Part shown: positions 8,672 through 17,253 of the stretch, piece after piece
How positions within the stretch are numbered: the stretch's first letter is position 1
Layout of the letters: every line of letters begins with the position of its first letter
Assembly (NCBI GenBank): GCA_965213575.1
Contig: CBDBZN010000028.1
Location: 1-64,000 of the forward strand
Length of the DNA: 64,000 nucleotides
Origin: JAUHXS01 sp965213575
Lineage (GTDB): Bacteria > Bacteroidota > Bacteroidia > Chitinophagales > JAUHXS01
Direction of reading: 5' to 3'
Translations under genes and position numbers: made by a program
The notes under the pieces: model-generated
What the model saw: the letters and a program-made list of their open reading frames with translations, nothing else
The model's database searches: none
What the model was told of the DNA's origin: nothing

Positions 8672-9724
8672 ATGCATAAATTTTTAATATCCGGTTTAGC
8701 ACTTTTTATCTCATTTACATTATTTACAGTTACCTCTTTTGCCCAAACTGTAAGCTACGTAGATGACACTCTCCATATAACTGCACATGTAGGAGAAGAT
8801 GATGTAGCTCATGGAGATATAATCAATACTACTACCTCCAGTACTGAGTTGAGGTGGAGGAGAGTAGTAGAGAATGTTACATCGGGTGGAAGTGCTATTT
8901 GTGACGTCAATCTATGTTATGGGCAATCCGTTAGTATGGCTGATTTCTCTCTTTCACTTGGTGATACCGGAACTATGGATGTGCACTTCTACGTTGAAGA
9001 ATATAGTCTTGATACGAATGAGGTACATGTAATTGTTTTTGATCCGGATGATAGTTTAAATACTGTAAAAAGAGGTGTTTTTTATGCTACTATTTCTCCT
9101 ATTACGGCTACCCGGCCTGAATTAGTAACTATTCCTATTGCTCAAGATACCGGTAGCACATCAGCATGGGTTACTAATTTTAGTACTGATACCATGAATT
9201 TAGAATGGTCGGTAATTGATGTAGAAGATAACTTAGCCGATATCGAGTTTTGTATGGATGATGAGTGTATGGGTATTACATCCGCTACTTCCGGTACTTT
9301 CTCCATCTTACCAAACGACAGTATGCAAGCTATTGCAAAATTTGATTACACCGGTCAAAATGGAGCTACCGGAATTAGTTCTGTAAGAATTAGTTTTCAA
9401 GATCCTAATGATGCAGAAAACATTAATACAGCCGACAAATCTTTTATAGCTAATTTTACTAAATCAACTGCTGTTGAAACAATTGACAATTATTTTATTG
9501 AAGTTTATCCAAATCCTATCAATAACTTTTTATATTTAAAAGATCCTAAACAAGTCATTCAAAAAGTTGAAGTTTATAACATAGTAGGTAAAAAAGTTCT
9601 TACCGAAAATAATATTAATGGTAAAGTAGACCTAACATCGTTACCGGCCAATAGCGCCTATATTATTAACCTCTACGATGCTAACAATCAATTACTTTAC
9701 AAGACGGTTTTTCATAAGTTTTAG
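8672..9724 (+). CDS. Secreted protein with T9SS type A sorting domain
   Basis: The 350-residue protein has a signal peptide (to about TSFAQ, residue 25) and two beta-rich repeats of an immunoglobulin-like kind (residues about 30-260). The C-terminal domain of about 80 residues contains VYPNPINNFLYL, VEVYNIVGKKV and LPANSAYIINLYD, the classic type A T9SS sorting signal. It should be exported through the outer membrane and anchored or released there. It starts one base after the stop of the frameshifted Omp28 gene, so the two are translationally linked and probably share a role at the cell surface. Confidence 0.88.
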   Translation: MHKFLISGLALFISFTLFTVTSFAQTVSYVDDTLHITAHVGEDDVAHGDIINTTTSSTELRWRRVVENVTSGGSAICDVNLCYGQSVSMADFSLSLGDTGTMDVHFYVEEYSLDTNEVHVIVFDPDDSLNTVKRGVFYATISPITATRPELVTIPIAQDTGSTSAWVTNFSTDTMNLEWSVIDVEDNLADIEFCMDDECMGITSATSGTFSILPNDSMQAIAKFDYTGQNGATGISSVRISFQDPNDAENINTADKSFIANFTKSTAVETIDNYFIEVYPNPINNFLYLKDPKQVIQKVEVYNIVGKKVLTENNINGKVDLTSLPANSAYIINLYDANNQLLYKTVFHKF

Positions 9725-9746
9725 TTTGTTTTATAGTTTGTTAAGG

Positions 9747-9778
9747 CCCCATATTATTAAGTTAATATGGGGTTTTTT
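9747..9778 (+). terminator. Intrinsic terminator after the T9SS protein gene
   Basis: CCCCATATTA (9747-9756) pairs perfectly with TAATATGGGG (9763-9772) around a six-base loop, followed by six T. It sits 22 bases after the stop codon at 9724. Confidence 0.9.
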
Positions 9779-9872
9779 GTTATTAAGTTGAAATGAGAAA
9801 TATCTAATTGATAGTTTAGAATTGAGAATTATTAATTATAGTTTGTTTAAATATTTTCGCTATCAATATTGA

Positions 9873-10271
9873 GGGACATTCGTAAATACCAAAATCATTG
9901 GCTTGATTGGTATTTCAGGAAATTATAATGTAAAAATCACTTCGATTTTACTATAATTTCTTAAATATCGAGGTAATTTATCATTATTAGTTTTATTTAC
10001 TTTTCCTTGAAAAAAAGTAACAAAAAAATTCCCTGCCTTGCCGGCAGGCAGGAAGGCTTATTTTCTCGCAAACAATCTCAGACCCGCCTGCCAAAATGTA
10101 ACGGTGGGCAGGAATGCTACCCAAAACAGCAGAAACTCGCCACCTATTGGTGGCTTCATACATCTGATGTTTCTCTCCCTCTCAATTTCGAGATTGTAGT
10201 AGCTTGAAAAAAGGCCGTTCCCTAAACTCAGAAATTTCTGAGTTTAAAACTGCTCTACTTGCGAATGTGCC
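9873..10271 (+). repeat. Dispersed miniature repeat, copy 1 (with internal insertion)
   Basis: This copy fills most of the 648-base gene-free gap between convergent genes (9725-10372). The ends are imperfect inverted repeats: GGGACATTCGTAAATA on the left and, on the other strand at the right end, GGCACATTCGCAAGTA (13 of 16 match). Inside are a conserved block around TTTCTTAAATATCGAGGTA, a CTTGAAAAAA block, GGCCGTTCCC, and a perfect 24-base palindrome at 10223-10246 (half-site TAAACTCAGAAA). Copy 2 at 20178-20380 has the same order on the opposite strand, and copy 3 at 61237-61301 is the right half only. No transposase gene is present, so it resembles a MITE or a structured intergenic element. 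Confidence 0.75.
10006..10202 (+). repeat. Segment inserted in repeat copy 1, flanked by CTTGAAAAAA
   Basis: Relative to copy 2, copy 1 carries about 190 extra bases between two CTTGAAAAAA words (10006-10015 and 10203-10212). The insert is richer in G+C. It contains nested CCTGCC/GGCAGG inverted repeats around 10030-10050 and 10085-10110 and a perfect hairpin GCCACC-TATT-GGTGGC near 10140. It looks like structured non-coding DNA. A 66-residue open frame across it has no coding character. Confidence 0.6.
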
Positions 10272-10372
10272 TATTTTATAACAAACTAATTGTTGAGATC
10301 CTTCTCTTGGTTTCACTCCGATTCGGGATGAAAATGAGTTAAAATCGTCAATCCCAAATCCTAACTCTAAAA

Positions 10373-10879
10373 TTATTTTGAGTATTCTGCTATTTTTTCT
10401 TCCAACTCATACTCATCGCCATTTACATATCCATTATGACGATATACAATCTCCCCTTCTTTATTAAGTAAAATTGTATAAGGAATAGATTGAAAACTAA
10501 GTGCTCTCTGTAAGTCTTGATTTTGATCAAGCAAAACAGTGTAATCCCACGCTTGTCCATCTACATATGTTTTAACTTTAGCAGCATTTCTTGTATCATC
10601 AATAGAGACTGCTACAATTTCTACATCATATTGATCTTTCCAATCACCATATAGCTCGGCAATATTATTTAATTCCTTTTTACAAGGTGTGCACCAAGTA
10701 GCCCAAAAATTTAATACGGTAACTTGTCCTTTTTTTGCATAATCTGCAATATTGACTGTCTCGCCGTCACCAGTTTTCACATTTACATCAGGCAAAGTAT
10801 TTTTTTGAGCGTAGCTAGTAAAAAAACTAAAAATCGTAAATAACAAAACTGCTTTTTTAATAATTAATATCTTTTTCAT
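10373..10879 (-). CDS. TlpA-like thiol-disulfide oxidoreductase
   Basis: A secreted thioredoxin-fold protein of the TlpA/ResA type. It has an N-terminal signal segment (MKKILIIKKAVLLFTIFSFF, then TSYAQ), then the redox motif WATWCTPCKKEL and the later cis-Pro region SIPYTILL. The expected role is keeping disulfides reduced or shuffling them in the periplasm. The open frame extends to 10930, but ATG at 10879 gives a normal signal peptide and is the likely start. It is divergent from the DUF6029 gene and near two Omp28-type genes, whose products carry CxxC motifs and might be partners (inference). Confidence 0.9.
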   Translation of the reverse strand: MKKILIIKKAVLLFTIFSFFTSYAQKNTLPDVNVKTGDGETVNIADYAKKGQVTVLNFWATWCTPCKKELNNIAELYGDWKDQYDVEIVAVSIDDTRNAAKVKTYVDGQAWDYTVLLDQNQDLQRALSFQSIPYTILLNKEGEIVYRHNGYVNGDEYELEEKIAEYSK

Positions 10880-11071
10880 ATTGATTGCTTTTTTAACATT
10901 TAATTCAAATAACATGCCATCAATACTCACAAACTATTGTTTTTGTAATTATACCGACAATGTTTTTTTTCTTAATATTAAATATATACATTATTTTCGG
11001 TTCTTTTAAGGAATAACCAGCCTAGGAATGAAAAGTTTAACTAAGCAGTGTTAAGCTAAAAAAGCTAATTT

Positions 11072-12748
11072 ATGCATATATTTATTTGGAAATATATTAA
11101 AAACACTACATTATATTGTATACTATTATATACATCTCTTAACTCTTTCGCTCAAGATCAAGACAAAGGTTATATCACCGGCACTTTAATGTTAAATGCA
11201 AACTTCTATCAGCGTGATACTATAAGAGGAACGCTAGGGCCGGTATATGATAATTATCTGTCAGGAGCAGATGCTTGGTTAAATGTCAACTATAATCGAG
11301 GAGATTTCAGGGCGGGAATTAGAATAGATGCTTATCAAAATTCTATTTTATTTAATCCCACGGGGTCTTACAGTGGGCAAGGGCTAGCTATTTTTTATGT
11401 TGAGAAACAAATTAGTAAATTGAATTTAACTGGAGGTTATTTTTATGATCAGTTTGGCAGCGGTATTACTTTCAGGGCTTACGAAGCGCGAGGTATTGGA
11501 ATTGATAATGCTATCATGGGCATTCGGCTTAAATATGAATTAAATAATAATTGGATGATTAAAGCTTTTACAGGAAGACAAAAATTCAGATTTGATTTAT
11601 TCGAACCGATTATAAAAGGTGCTGCTATAGACGGATTTGTTAAAGTGAATGAAGACATACAACTTTTACCCGGCGTTTCTATAGTTAATCGAACCCTTGA
11701 CAATAGTACGCTTAATAATATAGTGAGCGAAATCAATTCTTATGATGTAGAAGATCGATTTATTCCTACTTATAACGTCTATACTTATTCTGCTTATAAC
11801 AATTTATTATATAAAAATATCAGCTGGTATTTAGAATATGCGCGTAAATCTTCTGATGCTGTGAGAGATATCAACAATACCGGGCAATTATTTAAGACCC
11901 CGGGATCCGTTTTATATACTACACTATCATATTCTAAAAAAGGATTTGGAACCACTCTACAATATCGCAGAATTGATCAATTTGATTTTAGAACCTCTCC
12001 GAATGAAACCTTGCTCAACGGCATCATTAATTATCTCCCGACTTTTTCCAGGCAAAATACTTACAGGTTAATTTCAAGGTACAATGCTATTCCACAATTT
12101 GAAGGAGAAAATGCATTTCAAGGCGATGTAATTTTTACACCTCAAAAGGGATATACTTTTAATATAAGTTATGCAAATATTCAAAAGCCGGATGGTGAGT
12201 TGCTTTATCAAGAAAGCTATATGGATGCTAAATTGAGGCCCGGTAAAAAGTTAACTACCATCATTGGTATTCAACATACCTTATTTAATAAATTGGTATA
12301 TCAAGGAAAGGGAGATATCGTAGAAACGATCACCCCTTTCTCTGAATTTAGTTATAAACTAACTACTCGTAAATCGATAAGAATGGAACTACAATATCAG
12401 TATAGTAGAAAATATCTATCTGAAGATTTTGGAGATTGGGTATATGGTTTAGTAGAATTCAATGTAGCACCGAAATATTCTTTTGCTGTATCAGATATGT
12501 TTAACATAGATCCTTGGCGTGATGAGTGGGCTAAAGATTGGGAAAAAATGACTTCGGCTGAAAAAGATGCACTAAAAGATACTTATAGACTCCATTTCCC
12601 TACTATTTCTGCTTCATTCACTCAAAAAGCTACAAAATTCACCATCAGCTATGCTAAACAAGTAGAAGGAGTCGTTTGTACAGGAGGAATATGTCGTTTT
12701 CAGCCTGCCTTTAGTGGTGTGATGGCATCTTTACTAACAAGTTTTTAA
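11072..12748 (+). CDS. DUF6029-type outer-membrane beta-barrel protein
   Basis: The 558-residue protein has a signal peptide (to about SLNSFAQ) followed by alternating amphipathic strands rich in Tyr, Asn and Gly, such as YFYDQFGSGITFRAYE and the conserved GIGIDNAIMGIRL segment typical of the DUF6029 family. It ends in aromatic and hydrophobic residues like a barrel. The function is unknown; location in the outer membrane is inferred from strand pattern. It is followed after 8 bases by an Omp28-type lipoprotein gene and is likely co-transcribed, a pairing that suggests a barrel plus lipoprotein complex. Confidence 0.85.
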   Translation: MHIFIWKYIKNTTLYCILLYTSLNSFAQDQDKGYITGTLMLNANFYQRDTIRGTLGPVYDNYLSGADAWLNVNYNRGDFRAGIRIDAYQNSILFNPTGSYSGQGLAIFYVEKQISKLNLTGGYFYDQFGSGITFRAYEARGIGIDNAIMGIRLKYELNNNWMIKAFTGRQKFRFDLFEPIIKGAAIDGFVKVNEDIQLLPGVSIVNRTLDNSTLNNIVSEINSYDVEDRFIPTYNVYTYSAYNNLLYKNISWYLEYARKSSDAVRDINNTGQLFKTPGSVLYTTLSYSKKGFGTTLQYRRIDQFDFRTSPNETLLNGIINYLPTFSRQNTYRLISRYNAIPQFEGENAFQGDVIFTPQKGYTFNISYANIQKPDGELLYQESYMDAKLRPGKKLTTIIGIQHTLFNKLVYQGKGDIVETITPFSEFSYKLTTRKSIRMELQYQYSRKYLSEDFGDWVYGLVEFNVAPKYSFAVSDMFNIDPWRDEWAKDWEKMTSAEKDALKDTYRLHFPTISASFTQKATKFTISYAKQVEGVVCTGGICRFQPAFSGVMASLLTSF

Positions 12749-12756
12749 TCATTTAC

Positions 12757-13614
12757 ATGAAATACTTTTTATCATTTACTATAATTATTTCGTTAATTTT
12801 TACTGGTTGCAAAGAAGTTCCTCCTCCGGTAGACTTAGCTACTCCTGCAGGTGAGTTTACTACTTTTACAGAAACCCCTGAAGCTCCTCAAGCTAAAGTA
12901 GTGTTGATTGAAGAATTTTCGGGAGTGGAATGTACTAATTGTCCCAAAGGTCATGTTGCCTTAGAAAATATTATTGATATATATGGTAATGATGTGGCTG
13001 TTGTATCGCTGCATGCAGCTTCATGTCCATTAACTAATCCTATTCCACCGGGAGAAGATTTAAGAACTAATGTAGCAGAAGATATTGTCAACCTGGTTGG
13101 TGATTGTGGTGGTATTCCCGCTGCTATGTTTGACAGAAGAATGTTCCCGCCGGAACAGGATGAAATACTAAGTGTACCTACCAATACTTGGCAAGATTAT
13201 GTAGATCAATCTTTACAAGTAAGCTCTCCGGTAAATCTTTATTTACAGAAAGATTACGATGAAGCTACTAATACATTAGCTGTAGACATTGAAATTCACT
13301 ATGTAAAAGATATGCCTATAAGCAATAGTTTGACCATTTACCTGACAGAAAGTAAGATTATTACTCCTCAAGACTCCTTATCAGTTAGGGTAAATGAATA
13401 CGAACAAAATCACATTCTCAGAACAGCTTTAACGCCAAATACCGGGCAACTCATCCCCACTGAAAAAGAAGCTGGAAGAGTATTAATTGGGAAATATTCT
13501 ACTACGTTACAACCAAACTGGAATCCTGATAATATGGAAGTTATTGCTTTTGTACATACCGTGGAAGATAGCCTTACTGTTTTACAGGCTGCCCATAATA
13601 AGGTAAAAGAATAA
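12757..13614 (+). CDS. Omp28-related lipoprotein
   Basis: The 285-residue lipoprotein has the lipobox IFTGCKEV (Cys around residue 18). A thioredoxin-like segment VVLIEEFSGVECTNCPKGH with a CxxC pair follows, then an HAASCPL stretch and a beta-rich C-terminal domain (residues about 150-285), as in the Omp28 family. The role is unknown. It lies directly downstream of the DUF6029 gene (8 bases) and upstream of a TPR/SpoIIE phosphatase (11 bases). It is the intact counterpart that proves the frame of the broken gene at 7665-8670. Confidence 0.88.
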   Translation: MKYFLSFTIIISLIFTGCKEVPPPVDLATPAGEFTTFTETPEAPQAKVVLIEEFSGVECTNCPKGHVALENIIDIYGNDVAVVSLHAASCPLTNPIPPGEDLRTNVAEDIVNLVGDCGGIPAAMFDRRMFPPEQDEILSVPTNTWQDYVDQSLQVSSPVNLYLQKDYDEATNTLAVDIEIHYVKDMPISNSLTIYLTESKIITPQDSLSVRVNEYEQNHILRTALTPNTGQLIPTEKEAGRVLIGKYSTTLQPNWNPDNMEVIAFVHTVEDSLTVLQAAHNKVKE

Positions 13615-13625
13615 ATTCCTTTAAT

Positions 13626-15782
13626 TTGTCACGTGTGAGGTATTTTACATTTACTGTTTTTTTTCTACTTCTTGCCAATATCTTTTCTTTTGCCACCAAA
13701 ATAGAAGCCGATTCTATTTACCAACATGCATTAACTTTTCAAAACCAAGGCAAACTAGACCTGGCAAAAACTTATTATTCACAAGCCCTTGATCATTATA
13801 GTACAATTAAACAAGATCCGGAAATATTCAAAACTATCAGCCACATATACAATAATCTTGGCAACATTCATTACGACAAAAGCCAGCTTGATACTGCAAA
13901 AATTTATCACAGAAAAGCTTTAAGCATCCGTAATAATATTAAAGATTCACTAGGAATTGCTGACTCTTACAATAATCTGGGTACTGCAAATATATCGTTG
14001 GGCTACTACGACTCTGCTATATACTATCTTTTATCAGCAAAAGAAAGATATATACAATTGAACCACACCCAAAGATTAGGTATGGTATACAACAACATTG
14101 GTTATACATATCATCTACAAGGTAATTATGCAGCAGCATTACCACCTCTATATAAAGCACTTGAAGTGCGAGAAAAAATTGGCGATAATAATGGGATTGG
14201 AGATGTATATAACAATATTGGAAAAGTTCATAGTGAAGAACGAACATATGATGAAGCAATTGATAGCTATAAAAAGGCATTAGAATATTATCAAATAAAT
14301 GATTATCAAGCAGGCATTGCTAATGTCTATACTAATATTGGTAATGTTTATTTCCAAAACTCCGAACAAAAAGAGGCTTTAACATATTTTAATAAATCAT
14401 TAATTATTAATAAAAGACTCAGGCGTTTACCATATACTGCGATGTGCAAGAATAACATTGGATTAATTTACTACAATCAGAATAATTTTCAACAAGCGTT
14501 GGAGCACCATTTATCTGCATTGGTTATAAGAAAGCAAATTGCTGATCAGGCTGGCATTGCGCAATCTTACACAAATCTTGGCCATACTGCAATTGCACTA
14601 AGACGGTATAATGAAGCTAATGAATATTTACAAGAAGCACTTAATATATCTAAAGAAATCAATAGTAAAAAAAATATTCAATATAGCTACCTTTTTTTAT
14701 CCCAACTTGAAAGTGCCCAGCAAAACTATAAAGCAGCTTATGATGCTCATATCCAATATACAAATTATAAAGACACCCTTTTAAACGAAGAAAATATACA
14801 AAAAGCTACCCAAGCTAAGATGAACTATGAATTTGATAAGCAAAAAGCTTTGATGATGGTAGAGAGAGCCAAACGAGAAACTATTTATCAATCTAAAGTC
14901 AGGCGGCGACAAATAATCATTTACTTCAGTATAGGAATTTTAATATTGAGCATTGCATTCTTAATATGGACATACAAGCAATTTATTGAAAAGAAAAAAA
15001 TCAATAATCAATTAGACCTAAAGAATAGAGAAATTACTGATAGTATCAATTATACACTACGCATTCAAAGAGCACTTATGAAAAAACAGGAAGAAATTTA
15101 TGCAAAAGTCCCTGATAGTTTCATCTACTACCTACCTAAAGACATTGTGAGTGGAGATTTCTATTTTTTCAACGAAAAAATTAACAGCTTCTATATAGCC
15201 GCAGCAGATTGTACCGGCCACGGCATACCGGGTGCTTTTATGAGTGTATTAAGTCTTGAAAAGCTAAATGATGCTTTGAATGTTTATGATCTACCGGGTG
15301 ATATATTAATGTATGTAAATAAGGCGATAAAAAAATCTCTTCGTCAAAGCAATGATATAGACACTACTCGTGACGGTATGGACATTGCTTTATGTAAACT
15401 TAACAGTCAATCGGGAGTTTTAGAATACTCAGGAGCTAATCGTCCGTTATGGATTATAAGAAAATATAGTAATGATATAGAAGAAATTAAAGCTACTAAA
15501 AAAGGAATTGCAGGCCATACAGAGATTGACCAATTTTTCGAAACTCATATAATTCAATTAAATCCCGGTGATACTTTTTATATATCTTCTGATGGATATG
15601 CCGACCAGTTTGGAGGAGAGAAGGGTAAAAAGCTAATGACAAAAAATTTCAAGCAATATCTATTGAGCATCCAAAATGAGTCAATGCAACAACAAAAAAT
15701 ACTTATTGAAAAATTTTACATTGACTGGAAACAGGGATATGAACAGATTGATGATGTATTAGTCATAGGGATAAGATATTAA
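13626..15782 (+). CDS. TPR-repeat membrane protein with SpoIIE-type PP2C phosphatase domain
   Basis: The 718-residue sensor-like protein starts with a signal or anchor segment. About eight to nine tetratricopeptide repeats follow (residues about 30-380, recurring YNNIGxVY pattern), then a transmembrane helix (about 435-455, IIIYFSIGILILSIAFLIW) and a short coiled segment. The C-terminal SpoIIE phosphatase domain has DIVSGDFYF, ADCTGHGIPGAFMS, GANRPLW, ISSDGYADQFGG and DDVLVIG metal-binding segments. The TPR part is predicted periplasmic and the phosphatase cytoplasmic. Such proteins act in partner-switching control of anti-sigma or STAS proteins. The start is TTG at 13626 (GTG at 13635 is possible). 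It closely follows the Omp28 gene. Confidence 0.9.
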   Translation: MSRVRYFTFTVFFLLLANIFSFATKIEADSIYQHALTFQNQGKLDLAKTYYSQALDHYSTIKQDPEIFKTISHIYNNLGNIHYDKSQLDTAKIYHRKALSIRNNIKDSLGIADSYNNLGTANISLGYYDSAIYYLLSAKERYIQLNHTQRLGMVYNNIGYTYHLQGNYAAALPPLYKALEVREKIGDNNGIGDVYNNIGKVHSEERTYDEAIDSYKKALEYYQINDYQAGIANVYTNIGNVYFQNSEQKEALTYFNKSLIINKRLRRLPYTAMCKNNIGLIYYNQNNFQQALEHHLSALVIRKQIADQAGIAQSYTNLGHTAIALRRYNEANEYLQEALNISKEINSKKNIQYSYLFLSQLESAQQNYKAAYDAHIQYTNYKDTLLNEENIQKATQAKMNYEFDKQKALMMVERAKRETIYQSKVRRRQIIIYFSIGILILSIAFLIWTYKQFIEKKKINNQLDLKNREITDSINYTLRIQRALMKKQEEIYAKVPDSFIYYLPKDIVSGDFYFFNEKINSFYIAAADCTGHGIPGAFMSVLSLEKLNDALNVYDLPGDILMYVNKAIKKSLRQSNDIDTTRDGMDIALCKLNSQSGVLEYSGANRPLWIIRKYSNDIEEIKATKKGIAGHTEIDQFFETHIIQLNPGDTFYISSDGYADQFGGEKGKKLMTKNFKQYLLSIQNESMQQQKILIEKFYIDWKQGYEQIDDVLVIGIRY

Positions 15783-15842
15783 GCTGGCATTAAACCTTTA
15801 TTTTTTATCCCCTTTAAAACTAAATTCCACTAATTTGTTTAT

Positions 15843-15850
15843 TAGCTTTG
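15843..15850 (+). promoter_or_regulatory. Probable -7 element for glyA
   Basis: TAGCTTTG matches the Bacteroidota -7 consensus TAnnTTTG and ends 33 bases upstream of the glyA ATG. A good TTG box at the ideal distance is not seen, so the assignment rests on the -7 element alone. Confidence 0.5.
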
Positions 15851-15883
15851 CAGAAGCTATTTATATCATACAAAATACTGCTA

Positions 15884-17161
15884 ATGAATAGAGATAACAA
15901 GGTTTTTGAGTTAATCGTCCAAGAGTTAAAAAGGCAAGAAGAAGGAATAGAATTAATTGCTTCTGAAAACTTCACCAGTCAACAAGTAATGGACGCTATG
16001 GGAAGTTGCTTAACTAATAAATATGCAGAAGGATATCCCGGTAGAAGATATTATGGTGGCTGTGAAATAGTCGATCAAGTAGAACAGCTTGCTATTGACA
16101 GAGTGAAAGAACTATTTGGTGCGGAGTATGCCAACGTGCAACCTCACTCCGGCGCTCAAGCAAATGCTGCAGTCATGTTAGCTGTGTTAAAACCGGGAGA
16201 TAAGATTTTAGGAATGGACCTGTCAGAAGGCGGCCATTTGACCCATGGCTCTACGGTTAACTATTCCGGAAAACTTTACAATCCTTCATTTTATGGCGTT
16301 GACTTAGAAACCGGAAGAGTAGATTATGATAAGCTGGAAGAAATTGCAGAGAGAGAACAACCTAAAATGATCATTTGCGGTGCTTCTGCTTATTCCAGAG
16401 ATTGGGATTATAAAAGGCTGAGAGAGGTGGCAGATAAAGTTGGAGCGTTACTATTGGCTGATATTTCTCATCCGGCAGGACTCATTGCTACAGGTTTATT
16501 AAGTGACCCGTTACCTCATTGCCATATTGCTACGTCTACTACGCATAAAACTTTAAGAGGCCCTAGAGGTGGCATTATCTTGATGGGAAAAGATTTTGAA
16601 AACCCATGGGGATTAAAAAATCCTAAAGGAGAAACTAAAATGATGTCAGCATTGCTTGACAGTGGTATTTTTCCGGGCACACAGGGTGGCCCGCTGGAAC
16701 ATGTGATTGCTGCGAAAGCAGTTGCGTTTGGTGAGGCTTTAACTGATGAATATAAACAGTATTGCAAGCAAGTGGTAAAAAATGCTCAGGCTATGGCTAA
16801 ATTTTTTGTAGAAAAAGATTATAAATTGATATCAGGTGGTACGGATAATCATTTGATGTTGATTGACTTGAGAAATAAAAACATTTCCGGTCAAAAAGCG
16901 GAGAACACACTCGTAAAAGCAGATATCACTGTTAATAAAAATATGGTTCCCAATGACGATAAATCACCATTTGTAACTTCCGGCATTAGAGTGGGTGTGC
17001 CTGCTGTGACCACCAGAGGCATGAAAGAAAAAGATATGGAACAGATCGTTGACTGGATAGATCAAATTATTACTGATCCTGAGAACGAATCAAAAATTAC
17101 TTCCGTGAAAGAAGAAATCAATCAGCATGTAAAATCATTCCCTTTATACGATAAATTATAA
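15884..17161 (+). CDS. glyA: Serine hydroxymethyltransferase
   Basis: This PLP enzyme interconverts serine and glycine with tetrahydrofolate. Diagnostic segments are EGIELIASENF, YAEGYPGRRYYGG, the PLP-binding lysine K222 in TTHKTLRGPRGG, and the SRDWDYKRLREVADKVGA and LADISHPAGLIATG stretches. The start is ATG at 15884, giving about 425 residues; a longer TTG frame from 15848 adds an unlikely N-terminus. The next gene, gcvP, uses glycine, so the two form a glycine/one-carbon pair, although a hairpin separates them. Confidence 0.96.
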   Translation: MNRDNKVFELIVQELKRQEEGIELIASENFTSQQVMDAMGSCLTNKYAEGYPGRRYYGGCEIVDQVEQLAIDRVKELFGAEYANVQPHSGAQANAAVMLAVLKPGDKILGMDLSEGGHLTHGSTVNYSGKLYNPSFYGVDLETGRVDYDKLEEIAEREQPKMIICGASAYSRDWDYKRLREVADKVGALLLADISHPAGLIATGLLSDPLPHCHIATSTTHKTLRGPRGGIILMGKDFENPWGLKNPKGETKMMSALLDSGIFPGTQGGPLEHVIAAKAVAFGEALTDEYKQYCKQVVKNAQAMAKFFVEKDYKLISGGTDNHLMLIDLRNKNISGQKAENTLVKADITVNKNMVPNDDKSPFVTSGIRVGVPAVTTRGMKEKDMEQIVDWIDQIITDPENESKITSVKEEINQHVKSFPLYDKL

Positions 17162-17185
17162 GACAATAATAAGGAAATAAAGTAT

Positions 17186-17227
17186 AAAATATGTCCTTTT
17201 GAGGCTCTTGAAGGATCGGCATATTTT
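17186..17227 (+). terminator. Hairpin between glyA and gcvP, probable terminator or attenuator
   Basis: AAAATATG (17186-17193) pairs with CATATTTT (17220-17227), and inside it TCCTT pairs with AAGGA around a 12-base loop. The T-rich 3' arm resembles an intrinsic terminator, 25 bases after glyA. It could instead modulate read-through into gcvP, which starts 26 bases further on. Confidence 0.55.
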
Positions 17228-17253
17228 CTCAATAATATTAATGCTTAAATAAG

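Noticed and set aside
10007..10207. 66-residue open frame in the gap after 9.8 kb
   Set aside because: It coincides with the GC-rich hairpin insert in repeat copy 1, starts at TTG, and has no family resemblance or coding-like composition.
14017..14283. Overlapping open frames on both strands within the TPR region
   Set aside because: They are shadows of the repetitive TPR codons; the SpoIIE phosphatase gene explains the region fully.
17162..17253. Glycine riboswitch before gcvP
   Set aside because: The gap is too short for a tandem aptamer and shows only one hairpin that reads better as a terminator.
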